A DNA stretch of 64,000 nucleotides from Acanthochromis polyacanthus (lineage: Eukaryota; Chordata; Actinopteri; Pomacentridae): contig NC_067118.1 of assembly GCF_021347895.1 (NCBI RefSeq), positions 14,697,015 to 14,761,014 on the forward strand, read 5' to 3'. Under the pieces are notes generated by a model. It saw only the letters and a program-made list of their open reading frames with translations, made no database searches and was not told the origin of the DNA. Numbering within the stretch: the first letter of the stretch is position 1; every line of letters begins with the position of its first letter. Shown in pieces: positions 12,001-23,556 of the stretch. The position numbers were made by a program, and so were the translations under genes.

Positions 12001-12900
12001 AAATTGCTAATCACTTATTCTCTACATATGAGTCTTTGGAAAAGCAATTTTGGTGTTGTAGTAACTGTACATATGTTATCCACAACAGCTCCAAACTAAA
12101 TATGTAGAGACAGAAATCAAGATTTTACAAGTAGGTATGTTTGTGGCTGATCTTTTCCCCACTGGAATAAATACCGTAACATTTTTATCCTTTCGTACAC
12201 ATTCATTAATGCATTGTCATCTTTGTGCACCAGAACAGGACAAAATCTCCAAGCTGGAATTCCATTATGGTCCTACACAAAGAATGTGTTCAGAAACAAG
12301 CACAAGCAAGCACTTTGAGGAAGGAAATGAATGTGTGTGAATGAATGTTTGTGAATGATGGAGTGGAAGACTGCAGTTGTTTGAGGTAGGTTGGGAAACA
12401 GTTGCTGTGTTTACCTAAAAACCTAAACCCTCCAATTTAGCCTCAGCTTTACACTGATGCTGCATTCACATGTAATTAAAATCACTCTCCTGAGAGCCAA
12501 TGTGGATGGCCTGCTGTCATTCAAAGTTCTCTGTGTGCGCTTGTGGGTGCTGAGGAAGTAAGGATTCTGGTACAAAATGATTTCTTTCTTATTCTCTATG
12601 GTTTACTATGCTTACCTCTCATGATATGAGACATGTGAAGGCAGTTAACATAATTACTACAAACTTGGATGTAATGCACATACTGAGAACAAGCACTTGC
12701 TGCTATTGTTTCTAATGCTAACATGATGGCACGTATACTACCTGGGTTTCAGAAGCTTTGCTTACTAAACTCATTGAAACGTACAAGTCATCAACAGAAT
12801 ATAAGTTAGCAAAATCAGTCTTGGAGCAACTTGATCTTCCAACTTCCATTGTCATTTCTAGACTAAAGGTAGGGATGTTTCTAAATAACTACTTTTAGAT
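9010..12900. other. Unannotated, intron-like stretch
   Basis: Long AT-rich sequence with no recognisable repeat family or protein. The frames at 9250-9525 and 10080-10358 have no known motifs and I treat them as chance. Confidence 0.35.
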
Positions 12901-13039
12901 TTTGAAAAAATAACAATCTTTGTCACAAAAACAATCATTCATCTTAGTTATTTCCTTAAATTATATTAAGTCTTCTGGAAATTAGACAATATCTGTTGGG
13001 TCAAAAATATTCATACAACAACTTAAATGATCAGTTTTG

Positions 13040-13560
13040 GTGATGCAGAAATCTGTGAAAATCCACAATAAAGTTTTCTATGGGGCATGGCCTCTTAACT
13101 TCTTGTAAGTGATTGCAATTGACCACAACTGCTGACTCCTCTGTGAGAAGTTAAACAGAGCCCATTTGATACACTCATTAGACTCAGACACAAACCCTGC
13201 ACTGGGAAAGTCTGAGGAGCTCAACAAACTTCTGAAAAAGTAAATCAGACTTGAACAGGTCAGAAAAGTCATGTGAAGCTTTTCAACGCAGCTACAGATC
13301 CCAAAATCATCAAAGAGTTGTTTGTAAATATGAAGTGCATGGTACAGTTGAGTCACTGCCACAATCAAAAAGAAACACAAGTTATTGCATGATGCTGACA
13401 GACAATTACTCAGGATGGTCAAGAGTCAACCAAGAATCACCAAAAAGCAGATCTGCAATGAATAAGAAGCTGCTAAAACACAGGTGTCAGTGTCCACAGT
13501 TAAGCATGTTTTTCATCACCATGAGCTGAGAGGCTGCTGTGTAAGAAGATTTGAATAGAT
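13040..13560 (+). pseudogene. Tc1-like transposase relic, N-terminal part
   Basis: Read across frames, the strand encodes the DNA-binding half of a Tc1/mariner transposase. Recognisable stretches are RMVKSQPRITKKQICNE (about 13416-13463) and QVSVSTVKHVFHHHELRGCC (about 13481-13540), a helix-turn-helix region typical of the family. A stop splits these two blocks. The DDE catalytic half is absent downstream. No terminal repeats were found, so limits are approximate. The piece is dead and 3'-deleted. It resembles the family of the 35.0-36.1 kb relic, which keeps the other half. Confidence 0.7.
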
Positions 13561-14431
13561 CCTCATCACTATAGGAAAAGCAGCTTCTCTTGTGACAGAA
13601 TAAAATGTGCTTAAACAATACATGAACCTGGATGTATTGTGAAGCTGTTAGACAAATACAAAAAAGCACTTTAGGGCTTGTCATAAAGGACATTATTTGA
13701 TGTAGTATTGTTAATATATCCTCATGGACCTTAAGAACTTAAAATACAGGAAGAGAACAGTACAAAGATTCATCTCCTCCATTTTAGTAAATCAGTAGTT
13801 TGTTATGCAGTGTATTCTCTTCCAAGAACACACATAGCCAGAGGGGGGCAGTGCTGCTCCCTCATTTTTACACCCAGATTCTCAGCCACAGCTCTGCTTT
13901 ATTCAGAAACTCTCAGTATAATTTCCCACAAAGACAGACTGAACTTTAATTAAGTCATTATCTTTGCTACAGACTGCTTGTAATGGAAAACTGAATCCTT
14001 GAATGATGCATTCATCTCTCTATATTTCCTCAATGAAGAGGCCCAGGGTTAACGAGCTAATTTTCTCACTGCTTGACCTGCCCTATAGTGCTTCTGGTAG
14101 CCAGCCCTTTTCTAGTAATGAGGTAGAATAGAAAAGAGAAGTATCCGAAATGTTTGATGAAAATGGAAAGAAGATGACAAAGTATGGTGTCCTGTTGTAT
14201 GTCTGAGCTACTCTTAAATAATTAAAAACAAAATCTGCAGTAGGAGCAAGCAAGCAACCCTCTTCCAGCTGCTCTTTCCCCTCTGGTATAACTTTCTCCC
14301 ATCAGATGAGCATGTGCCTGAAATGCTACTTACCTGCTTGACTGCTGAAGGCATTTTCACCAGTGTGGTGTGTGTCCTAAAATCTCAGCCACTGGGTTGC
14401 CCCAAAAGAATATTTTTTATTTTAGCTTTTC
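13561..14431. other. Unannotated stretch
   Basis: No gene or further repeat is recognised. Confidence 0.35.
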
Positions 14432-14443
14432 AAGTCTCACTCT

Positions 14444-14548
14444 ACCTGTCCAGGGTGTCCCCTGCCTTCGCCCGAGTCAGCTGGGATAGGCTCCAGCACC
14501 CCGCGACCCAAGTGAGGACACAGCGGTGTATAGAGAATGGATGGATGG
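14444..14548 (+). mobile_element. SINE-A, 5'-truncated, with 12-bp target duplication
   Basis: The 3' part of the local SINE-A family: CCTGTCCAGGGTGTCCCCTG, then GTCAGCTGGGATAGGCTCCAG, then a GGATGG-type tail. It is flanked by the exact direct repeat AAGTCTCACTCT at 14432-14443 and 14549-14560. Only about 105 bp of the roughly 360-bp element was inserted. This is the usual product of incomplete reverse transcription by a LINE machinery. Confidence 0.93.
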
Positions 14549-14560
14549 AAGTCTCACTCT

Positions 14561-16040
14561 GGCATAGTGATGGGGACAGAGACTCACTGCATCTCAACAT
14601 TCTCCCAGGTGTCTCTTATGCACTGAACTCAAGGTTGTTCATTTCACCTGTTCAGCTGTGAAATTATTACTGATTGAATCTGTGAATGTTTTCTTTTTGT
14701 TTTTTGTTTTGGTAGAAAATGGCAAAAGATAACTTATGTTTAAAGTAGTGTTTGAGGCTGGTCCTGTTTGAGACTCAAATTTAATTTCAGTAAGCTTTTT
14801 ATTTAGTGTCCTTCGTCACATAAACATTGGGCCAAACGGAATCTATCATACAGAAACTGTACACTTAATGGGAATGGGAGAAATGCAAGGTAAGGAAGTT
14901 GCAGCTGAGTGTTTGCCCGTGGGTTAATCCTGCAATACCAGTACACACCATTCCGTTTTAAGGAGTTACAAGCCACAGAACTAAAAGTTACAAAATATTT
15001 GGTTGTCTAATATGCTTTGTAAGATAAGTGTACATAATTCTTTTTAAAATTGGATACCCTGTTGTCTTTACTGTATGATATTTATCATTAGTTGCGACTT
15101 CTTCCACAACATGAAATGAGTCATGATTGTGCCCTTTCACAATGCAGAAGTTTTTTTTTGTAGGCTGTTTCTGCATACATGTTTGAAATGAATTTGTAGA
15201 CGTAAATGCACTTGCCCCCAAAGGATGTCTCTCTTTACAGTGACTCTTATTACCTATCCTAAGCAATTAGCACCAATAGGCCCTCTGGCTTGTTCAGGCA
15301 CTGCTGCTGCCATTTACCAACTGCCACATGCTACGCTAATGAATAATATAGCACACTGTGATGGCAAAATATCCTTATGTGCATATTATGGAGTGAGTGG
15401 TGGAAAGGTGTGAGCTGATCCTGAGGCAATAGAAAGGGATAATGAAGATGATATCATGCAATATTGAAGAGCATGTGAAATGAGGCAGGGGGTGATGGTA
15501 GTCTAACCTACATAAACATCAAAGGCTCCAGGGAAATTTTTACAAGAGAGCATGTTACCCTGGGTTTGTGTATTATGTGTCTATTGAATGCTGTGCACAT
15601 CATGATCTAACGGGGATTAAAGCAACCAAAAGCTTTCATTTGTTAAGTTTAAAGGACAGTTTACATCTCAAGATCCATGCATCCATCACAGGGAGCTTTG
15701 ACAAATTTGAAAAAATGATGCTAAGGATGTTGTGAGACGAAAAACAGATGAAAACATGTGCCGAGAAAGCACACATTAGGCACTGCAGTTACAAGACACA
15801 TTTAGCTCTGCCTGTGGTGAAAATTTTATCTCAGGTTATGTTAGGAATACTACTACTCCTACCAGACCAGCAGAATTGTAACATAATGTGCTACACTGTC
15901 TCTTACTGGGGAGCATATTAATTACAGCAATCAATAACAGTTTCATGAGGAAATTTTGCAAATGGTCTGAATTGGTAACAAATACTACTTATACCCAATG
16001 GTTATTGTTATGTGCTGTCAGTTTGGCATTTAAATGTGTG
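14561..16040. other. Unannotated stretch
   Basis: No gene or repeat signature that I can support. Confidence 0.35.
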
Positions 16041-16042
16041 TA

Positions 16043-17926
16043 CAGTCTTGGAAAACATTATTAGAGCACGCATGTTTTCTTCAATTTCTTGTTCATTTCA
16101 AAGTCTGGTACCCCTAAAGTTACATTACCTGAAGAAACAATACAATGAACATGACAAAAATGCAGCTTATTACATAATACTTTATGTCCTATTGGAAATG
16201 CTTAAGCTTAATTGTATCCCCAGGATATATAAGAGGCCATTTCATGTCATAAGCAGCATCGCACATGCAAAGGCCTAGAGTGGTTTTCTGCTTACATTCA
16301 AGCTGTAGCACAATTCAGAAGTTGTCAGCTCTCACATAATGCCTAAAACAAAAGAATTATCTGAAGCCACAAAGGCAGCCATCATGGCACTGCTGGAAAT
16401 TGGCATGAGTGAGATTCTTATCACTAAAGAGAGGTAGCGTAAAAACTAGGGTTGTAACAGTACACGTTTTCGTACCGAACTGTTCGGTACAGGCCCGTTC
16501 GGTTCGGTACAGAGGTGTACCGCGGTACAAAATTTTAAGACTATTAAGAATGTACAGAATTGTTTTTATTGCGAAACCTAAAACTTCGCAGTGCCCACAG
16601 TTGCGGTGGACCTTCTGCGGCTCACAGTTGTGCAGTATTGCGGAACTAAAAACAAGTAGGATTTTCCAGGGAACCACAGGATGTGACAGATCGTTATTCT
16701 CCTGCCGCCGCTTCATGGCTAATGCTAGCAACAACGAGAAGAAGCTAGAGCTGGAAGACGCTCTGGCGTCATTAGAAATCACCTGTTTGGGATCACTTCG
16801 GTTTCCCAGTGAAGTACGAAAAAGTAGAAAAACAAGTGGACAAGACAAAAGCCGACACTCTGGCTGGCTGGATGCATAGTTCTCAACTATGCATCCAGCA
16901 ACACGCCAAACTTAGACACACATTTGAAAAAGCACCATCCAAGCGTAACTATCCCCGCTGCTAGGAGCCTTTCATCAATGAAAGGCAGAGGAAAGCCTGG
17001 TTACTCTTTGCTGGGGATCACAAGGATTGGACTGTTGATGATTGGGCTAAGGTTCTCTTCAGTGATTAATCTAATTTTCAGTTGATGCTCACTCCAGCCA
17101 ACTTATTGGTTAGGAGGAAGCCTGGAGAAGCCTACAAATCAGACAGTCTTGCCCCGACAGAAAAACATGGGGGTGGATCAGTGACGATCTGGGGTTGTTT
17201 CAGTATGGGTGGAAAGGGGCAAATGCAATTGTGTGAAAGGCCAATGAACCAGGTCATGTACAGGGCTACTCTTGAAAACAGTCGTCTTCCATCAGCTGGA
17301 AAACTCTTCCCAGTCTCGAATGACTAGATTTTCCAACAAAACAATGCCCCTTGCCACACGGCAAGGTCAGTTAAAGTCTGGATGGAGAACCAGAACATTC
17401 CAACCATGGCTTGGTCTTCTCAATCACCACATCTAAATCCAGTTGAAAACCTGTGGAAAATCATCAAACGCAAAATAGAGAACCACAGACCAAAAACAAA
17501 CCAAATTTGTTTGAACTTGTGCAACAGGAATGGGCTGCTGTGACAGCAGAACAATGTCAGAAACTGGTGGAGAGCATGCTAAGACGAATGGCTGCAGTCA
17601 TCAAAAACAATGGTTATGCAATAAAGTACTAACTCCTGTGTGTGTCACGTGACTAAAACAGACAGAAAAGAAAACATGGAATGCCTAAAAGCTCTGTTTT
17701 TGGCAGTACAATGCCATAGCTATTGATGTAAGAACTGATTTTGGTTATTATCAAGAAAAACATGGAAAGTGGCTGGATATCAGATCTTAAATTAAACTCT
17801 TATGAGCTATTTTTGTTATTGTCATTATATTTGTCCAAACAAATGTACCTTTAGTTGTACTAGGCATTAAAATTAACAAGAAATTGTTGAAAACAAGGGT
17901 GGTCTAATATTTTTTTTACATGACTG
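16043..17926 (+). mobile_element. Tc1-like transposon, TA-flanked, interrupted
   Basis: The ends are inverted repeats of about 60 bp (CAGTCTTGGAAAACATTATT on the left against the reverse complement CAGTCATGTAAAAAAAATAT on the right, both continuing into a shared TTTCTTGTT block). TA dinucleotides sit at 16041-16042 and 17927-17928, the target used by Tc1/mariner elements. The transposase starts at ATG 16339 (MPKTKELSEATKAAIMALLE), resumes after the insert near 16990 (AWLLFAGDHKDWTVDDWAKV), and continues through SVTIWGCFSMGGKGQMQL, NNAPCHTARSVKVW and SQSPHLNPVENLWKIIKR. The expected second Asp of the DDE triad is in the region NNAPCH (Asp replaced by Asn). Stops and the insert make it non-functional. 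Without the insert the length is about 1.3 kb, usual for Tc1. Confidence 0.9.
16447..16985 (+). mobile_element. hAT-like fragment with BED-type finger, inside Tc1
   Basis: The fragment begins with TAGGGTTGTAACAGTACACG, rich in GGTAC and CGGTTCGGTAC motifs, which resembles hAT termini of fish. It then encodes, across frames, a ZBED-like N-terminus: FGFPVKYEKVEKQVDKTKA near 16799-16850 and NTPNLDTHLKKHHPS near 16900-16945, the latter being the His half of a BED zinc finger. The rest of the transposase and the right end are missing. It splits the Tc1 transposase frame, so it arrived later. I found no clear 8-bp duplication, so the right edge is approximate. Confidence 0.7.
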
Positions 17927-17928
17927 TA

Positions 17929-20418
17929 AAAAGGAGGGAGGGTGCTCAGAGGAGGAAGGGCATGTCCGGCTTATTGGCACGAAGGCTTGTAATGGATTCA
18001 GGCTACAGGGATCCAGGAATGAGACCACGTCCAGTTAGGTGAGGATTGCGGTCAGGCAGGGAGTGGACTGGAACACTAGGCAGAAGGAAACACAGGGTAA
18101 ACTAGAGCGCAGAGCAGTACATAATTGCTTCACCAGGGCTGACTAACTGTTTGCAGATCAATGGTCTGGCATCGAATGATGAACTGCATTGTTTTATGGA
18201 ATCCAGTGGTAATCAGTGGGAGGCATTTCCATTTCTATGGCTTCCATTCATGGCTTAAGTTGTCTCAGTTTAGTTGGTAGCGTCCATGTGAATGTCCACT
18301 GGGTGTTTTATCTCGGCGCTTCAACCCCAAACACAACAGCAGGTTTGACTTAGGTCAATTGACAAAGTGAAAAGTACCCTAATGTCTGTAACCAGAAGTC
18401 TAGGGAGTTTTTCAAAGCCATTTGCATGTCCTTGACAACATACCATCTGGTTGAATTATTCTACTTTAAGTCTTCGACAAATTTTTAAAGCTTGGGCTTT
18501 ATGGATTCAAAACACTTGAGAACATTTTAAATACCTTAAGTCTCTATGTCCTCATCATCAGGGCAGAGTGAGATCTGAAAAACTGAAGCAAAAAATTGAC
18601 ATGTTTACGACTGCTTAGATAAAACTATATTCTGGAGAATAAATAAGAATGAGTCAGTGACACTGACTTTAAAGCATTGAGTATGCTTTAAAAATTCTTA
18701 TCCACAGTTTCACCACATTTGATGCCACTAAAACGAAGCACAATAATGTTGCAACAATATTAGTCAAAGTGATACTAAGAGTACTCTTCACAAAATGTGC
18801 AACACTTGGCAACCTGCTGAAAATGACAGTGTGGCATTTTGATAAATAGTCTGAACCTCCAGCAGAAAGGGTTAACCAAAATCACTATCTTTTCTCACCA
18901 AAGAGTTCTTCAGTTGCTGATACTAAAGACACGAGTCCGGGTGTCAACTCTGGCCTCTTCCATTTGGGTTGTGCACTTTGTATCTTCTGCATTCATCTTG
19001 TATGCCTTGTGGAAATGTTCCACATCTATTTTATTCTTGAATAAAACAATGAACATACTGCTGGGTCATCTAATAAGGAGAATGAAAGAACATCTTTGCA
19101 ATTATTGCATAATAAATAATTGCAATCTTAAACCATGTATGAAATACTGAGTCCATCTTTCCAAACACAAATACCTTTTCAGTTTGTAAACATATCTTCT
19201 GAAATTGGCCTCAAACCTTTACCTTTTTAGTTCCTTAGGCAACTCTTTCATAAGTATGTTGAGCTACATGGAAATTACTCTACTAGCATGAAAATTGTGC
19301 CCCAACAACTAAGATACATTTACACAAAATGGGGAAATGGATAATAAATGATAACCTGCAAGCTCATAATTGATGTTCCTTTCACATTCTCCATCTGACC
19401 TGTTTCAAATGTGCCTTGTGATTATGTAGCAGTTAGAAGTATGTAATTAGTAGGAGACAGGGTTGTTCCTACATGGTAGTACTAGTATCAGTATTAGTGA
19501 TATTGGCACCATAGTCTTCTTATCCTCCAGTCTTTGTCTGGTGCCAAAAATGTTTAGTAGACTTTATTTATTTATTTATTTATTTATTTTTGCTACTGTT
19601 ATCTGTGACAGTTGCATAAAGAAGTCTCAGCAAGCTACAAGCTGCTGCTCAAACATCATCAAGTGGATAAAAAACGTTTGTGCTACACTGATGTAGGCAA
19701 ATTTGTAAAGGAGTGGTAGGTGACGGTGTTGATTAGAACAATGGTGCCTGAAATAAAGAACACAGAAGCAACAACAATGACAGTCCCAAGAAACAGACAG
19801 AGAACAGGCAACCACAGATGGGAGGAGGAAAGCAAGGTCGGGTGTAAAATATGAAAAGCGAATGAGACAATAACAGAGAAAGTGAGGGAGACAGTCAGGG
19901 AGAGGAGGAGAAAAAGGGGATGTTTGCAGTGTTCTCTGTAGGGCTGGAGGGGATGTGCAGCATCTGCAACTGGAGCAGAGAAAAGAGATTTGTCCTCAGC
20001 TGCACCGTCACATTTACGAGTCCACAGTTACTGCCTGGGTGCTGGAAACCTTGGATACATTCCTAACCCTCTCAGTATGTGAATATAGACACAATCTGCA
20101 CACAGTAGTTGCTTACATTACATTTGCTTGTGGTGTGATACCATATTCAAAGACTTTTTTTCTATAGCAATGGAGAAGTAAGAATAGAGCAGGGCAGTCT
20201 CTCAGTCCTTTATCTCTCTTTTTATCTGTACAGTCGCATTCATATTTTCAGAGTACAATAAATATGAATCAACAAAAGCCACTGCTATAAGGACTGGCAG
20301 TCTGCACTGACTTCTATGCAATGTTTTAGATCATGTTTCATTGGGGAAGAAAACCCACAAATGTGTACTTCGGCTGCCTAACCTTTTTGTAAGAAACCCT
20401 CAGTGACAACTCCATGGG
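17929..20418. other. Unannotated stretch with (TTTA)n
   Basis: No gene recognised. A (TTTA)n run lies at 19564-19590. Confidence 0.4.
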
Positions 20419-20709
20419 ATGGGCTACCTGGTCATCGTTATCAGTTGGAATTGCAAGCGCCTTAATCCCCCTGCAAAACACGAAAAGGTTGTCTCCCACC
20501 TTCAGAACCATAAGGTAAATATTGCATTTCTACAAGAACCCTATAAGGGCTGTAGATTACAACACTCAAAAGGTGGTTTCTCAGATTATTGCGGACCAGA
20601 ATCGCCACTATAAATATCTGGACCATCGTATAACAAACTCTTAACTCTTATCAATATTTATGCCCTTAATTGGAATAACAGCAATTTATTTTAACGAACT
20701 GTCCTATCA
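20419..20709 (+). pseudogene. L1-like LINE ORF2 relic, endonuclease start
   Basis: The frame at 20419-20613 reads VISWNCKRLNPPAKHEKVVS then HKVNIAFLQEPYKG. This is the start of the APE-type endonuclease of L1-clade ORF2 proteins, where the family has SWNVNGL and FLQET. Beyond the stop at 20611 the same strand still gives LINIYALNWNN-like endonuclease sequence up to the foldback element at 20716. The protein continues on the far side at 22591. Stops and frameshifts show it is an old, dead copy. Confidence 0.75.
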
Positions 20710-20797
20710 AAGCCTTACGGAAGAGTATTAGGGCCACCCGTGAGAAAAAAAAATGAGAGGGGGTAGAATTTTTTTTTTCAGCATGAATTTTGAGAAA

Positions 20798-21145
20798 AAA
20801 GTCGAAATGTCGAGAATAAAGTCAAAATATAATGTCGAGAATAAAGTCGAAATATAATGTCGAGAATAAAGTTGAAATATAATGTCGAGAATAAAGTTGA
20901 AATATAATGTCGAGAATAAAGTTGAAATAGGATGTCGAGAATAAAGTTGAAATGTCGAGAATAAAGTGGAAATATAATGTCGAGAATAAAGTTGAAATAG
21001 GATGTTGAGAATAAAGTGGAAATATAATGTCGAGAATAAAGTTGAAATAGGATGTCGAGAATAAAGTCGAAATGTCGAGAATAAAGTCAAAATATAATGT
21101 CGAGAATAAAGTTGAATTAGGATGTCGAGAATAAAGTCAACCTTT
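20798..21145. repeat. Tandem array, left arm (GTCGAGAATAAAGT units)
   Basis: There are about 14 copies of a unit built on GTCGAGAATAAAGTYGAAAT, with two lengths: a short 17-bp form and a longer form of about 26 bp that adds ATAAT or AGGAT. The array is mirrored in the right arm. The stop-free frame through it (120 codons, minus strand) is an artefact of the repeat. Confidence 0.95.
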
Positions 21146-21209
21146 TGGAGGTCTGCAGCCAGCTGCTCTCGCCTTTTGAGACTAACAACCAGCGCACTGC
21201 TTCTACAAA

Positions 21210-21347
21210 ATGCCGTTCAGTCAGTTAGATGAACTAGTGAAATTATACTTCAGACTCGGCTTTAGTAATAAAGAAATACTTTCTCTTTTAGCCCACAGAC
21301 ATACTGTAGTGATAAGTGTTAGAACTTTGAAGAAATTGATGGGATGA
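21210..21347 (+). pseudogene. Transposase N-terminus, left-arm copy
   Basis: The ATG at 21210 opens MPFSQLDELVKLYFRLGF, then SNKEILSLLAHRHTVVISVR, and stops at 21345-21347 just past the inner end of the arm. The pattern (acidic Leu-rich helix, then SNKEILSLL, then VISVRTLKK) looks like a helix-turn-helix DNA-binding domain. The same segment occurs in the right arm on the minus strand (from 22006), where a 2-bp insertion near 21903 shifts the frame. Left-arm transcription would give only 45 residues, so this is either an inactive by-product of arm duplication or a small DNA-binding peptide. The latter is speculation. Confidence 0.7.
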
Positions 21348-21614
21348 AGTAATTGGCTATCACTTTGGGGTCATTGTTTGTTCTGTATGCCTCCATCCAT
21401 ACGACATAGCGACTAAAACCGTCAATACAGCCATTAATGGCAATTCCATATGGCTTCAATTTATCATACGAGTCCATGTTCCACAGTACGTTGGGGCCTT
21501 TGTTGCAATAATGCCTGTGTCGCTCATAGCTCAGCGCATTGAGCTGTTGCGGGTGGCGCGGGTTCAAAACCCAGTTGTAACATTTTGTGAATTTCTCTTT
21601 GGAGATTAATAAAG

Positions 21615-21654
<40 letters not shown>

Positions 21655-22006
21655 AAACGGCGCGCCCGCCTGAGCTCCACACCTTCAGGATCAAAGAACT
21701 TGATTAGCTGTCTTATTGTATCTTGTGATACAACATATCCCCTCTGAACTGCGCGCAGATGCAGCCATCGGTAGCCTTGCATTTGTCCATTACCCGCTAT
21801 TTCAGCTTGCACGAATGAGGCCACCTCTTCCAACCGTGTGTGGTTTATCCTTCGGAACAGTCGCAGTTTTCGGAAAAGTCTCTTCAAAGTTCTAACACTT
21901 CTATCACTACAGTATGTCTGTGGGCTAAAAGAGAAAGTATTTCTTTATTACTAAAGCCAAGTCTGAAGTATAATTTCACTAGTTCATCTAACTGACTGAA
22001 CGGCAT
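21319..22006 (-). pseudogene. Integrase-like transposase, broken
   Basis: The minus strand gives three blocks in order. The N-terminal helix-turn-helix lies in the right arm from ATG 22006. The block at 21887-21642 contains RLFRKLRLFRRINHTRLEEV, MQGYRWLHLRAVQRGYVVSQ and GVELRRARRL. The block at 21567-21319 contains GPNVLWNMDSYDKLKPYG and GCIDGFSRYVVWMEAYRTNN. The WNMDSYD stretch supplies the first catalytic Asp of an rve-type DDE integrase domain, and DGFSR is a conserved motif of that fold. The region with the second Asp and the Glu is missing. Damage: a 2-bp frame shift in the arm, a SINE between the two blocks, and loss of the C-terminal half. I recall similar uncharacterised integrase-domain proteins as common in fish genomes. 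Confidence 0.75.
21522..21654 (+). mobile_element. tRNA-derived SINE with (TATC)n tail
   Basis: A tRNA-like head has an A-box-like TAGCTCAGCGCA (about 21527) and a perfect B-box-like GGTTCAAAACC (about 21561). A LINE-type tail GGAGATTAATAAAGTATC follows, then (TATC)n at 21613-21654. It lies in antisense within the transposase frame, between codons for RRARRL and RHRHYCNKGP. It differs in sequence from the SINE-A and SINE-B families elsewhere in the window. Confidence 0.85.
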
Positions 22007-22074
22007 TTTGTAGAATCAGCGCGCTGGTTGTTAGTTTCAAAAGGCGAGAGCAGCTGGCTGCAGACCTCCAAAAG

Positions 22075-22505
22075 GTTGACTTTATTCTCGACATCCTATT
22101 TCAACTTTATTCTCGACATTATATTTTGACTTTATTCTCGACATTTCGACTTTATTCTCGACATCCTATTTCAACTTTATTCTCGACATTATATTTCCAC
22201 TTTATTCTCAACATCCTATTTCAACTTTATTCTCGACATTATATTTCCACTTTATTCTCGACATTTCAACTTTATTCTCGACATCCTATTTCAACTTTAT
22301 TCTCGACATTATATTTCCACTTTATTCTCGACATTTCAACTTTATTCTCGACATCCTATTTCAACTTTATTCTCGACATTATATTTCAACTTTATTCTCA
22401 ACATTTCAACTTTATTCTCGACATTTCAACTTTATTCTCGACATTATATTTCAACTTTATTCTCGACATTATATTTTGACTTTATTCTCGACATTTCGAC
22501 TTTTT
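22075..22505. repeat. Tandem array, right arm (inverted copy)
   Basis: The reverse-complement counterpart of the array at 20798-21145, with units on ACTTTATTCTCGACAT. It has more units than the left array, which explains most of the length difference between the arms. Confidence 0.95.
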
Positions 22506-22590
22506 TCTCAAAATTCATGCTGAAAAAAAAATTCTACCCCCTCTCATTTTTTTTTCTCACGGGTGGCCCTAATACTCTTCCGTAAAGCCT

Positions 22591-23550
22591 TAAGAAGGAC
22601 ATCAACTGATATTTAGGAGACATAAACTGAGTGTCAGACCCTAAATCAGTCTGCTCTTCAATATGACCCGTGCAGCTGCAAAAATGTACAACTGACTTTG
22701 CAGCCAGATTTGGAAGCACTACAAGAATTCATTCTTTTGCGTGAGTCCTACTCACGTGTTGACTGCTTTCTAGTGATAAGAATCTCTTCTAAGCATATGC
22801 TCACACTAAAATAATTTCTTATAGCTCTTATCTCGGCAGATAGAATTACATCTTCTCTACTAAATAGACTGAACAGGTGAAAAGGATAGCTTATGAGCAT
22901 GGTGAAAAAAAATCCAAATGTATGATTCTACTGAAACGTTTTTATAATTTTTATGGTAAGCTCTGTATGTTGAAATGTTATTACATATCTTTAATAGAAT
23001 TTCTATTCCCACCATAGGTGATGAGGCTAGGAAACAAATTGACAAGCAGGTTTGAACTGAAATTGATAGAACAAAATAATATGTCTGCAAATCTTCTAGG
23101 CCTGATGGCCTGAATTCTATAGGAACTTTAGCAAAATCTTGCTCCTATAAATTGTTCATATCAAGTGCTATGCTCCTAACCCGAAATGAAGCTTTAAAGT
23201 CCTTGCTATTGAAATCAGGCTAACTTATGTCATACTGCCCCATCTCTTTATTGAATGTGGATTTCAAAATATTATCTAAATTGCTGGCTAAACATGGAAA
23301 AACTATTACCAAGAATACTAGCGAAAGATCGAACAGGTTTTTATAAAAAGAAGGCATGGTTATTTTTGACATATGCACACTGTTAAAAACCTTATACACC
23401 CCTCCTCATCAAATTGCAGATTATTTTATATCTTAATGCCAAAAAAGCCTATGACCTGGTCGAATAGGGCTACTAACTGTTTTCTCACTAAGACTGGATT
23501 AGGGGCACACTATATGCTTTGAAATAAATGATTTTACTCTTTCCCTGCAG
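22591..23550 (+). pseudogene. L1-like LINE ORF2 relic, endonuclease end to RT
   Basis: The continuation of the relic at 20419. Near 22730 the frame gives WKHYKNSFFCVSPTHVLT, the end of the endonuclease domain. Near 23240-23295 comes SLLNVDFKILSKLLAK, and at 23428-23463 LNAKKAYDLVE, the RT motif A with its catalytic-type YD pair. Several stops and shifts are present. It is cut at 23551 by foldback transposon 2; I could not convince myself that RT sequence resumes after 29893. Confidence 0.7.
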
Positions 23551-23556
23551 CACAAG

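Larger units (their letters stand above)
20716..22584. mobile_element. Foldback DNA transposon 1 (IS3EU-like), 1,869 bp
   Basis: The ends are TACGGAAGAGTATTAGGGCC and its reverse complement, flanked by the 6-bp duplication AAGCCT (20710-20715 and 22585-22590). An 8-bp reading, AAAGCCTT with ends starting ACGG, fits equally well. The arms are very long: 20716-21333 pairs with 21881-22584. Each arm holds a tandem array of a unit containing GTCGAGAATAAAGT, followed by about 180 bp coding for the transposase N-terminus. The centre (21334-21880, minus strand) encodes more of an integrase-like transposase, split by a SINE. From memory, 6-bp duplications, TAY...RTA ends and an IS3/integrase-type enzyme fit the Repbase superfamily IS3EU. 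That name needs checking; the structure itself is seen directly. Confidence 0.88.

Noticed and set aside
16357..16879. Overlapping frames of 163 and 156 codons as a host gene
   Set aside because: Both span the Tc1/hAT junction and reflect transposon sequence; the plus-strand frame contains part of the hAT N-terminus.
20728..21090. 120-codon frame (and its mirror at 22126-22479) as a gene
   Set aside because: The frame simply runs through the GTCGAGAATAAAGT array, giving a repetitive FSTLY-type peptide.
20798..22505. CRISPR array
   Set aside because: Units are contiguous tandem repeats without unique spacers, in a eukaryotic transposon.
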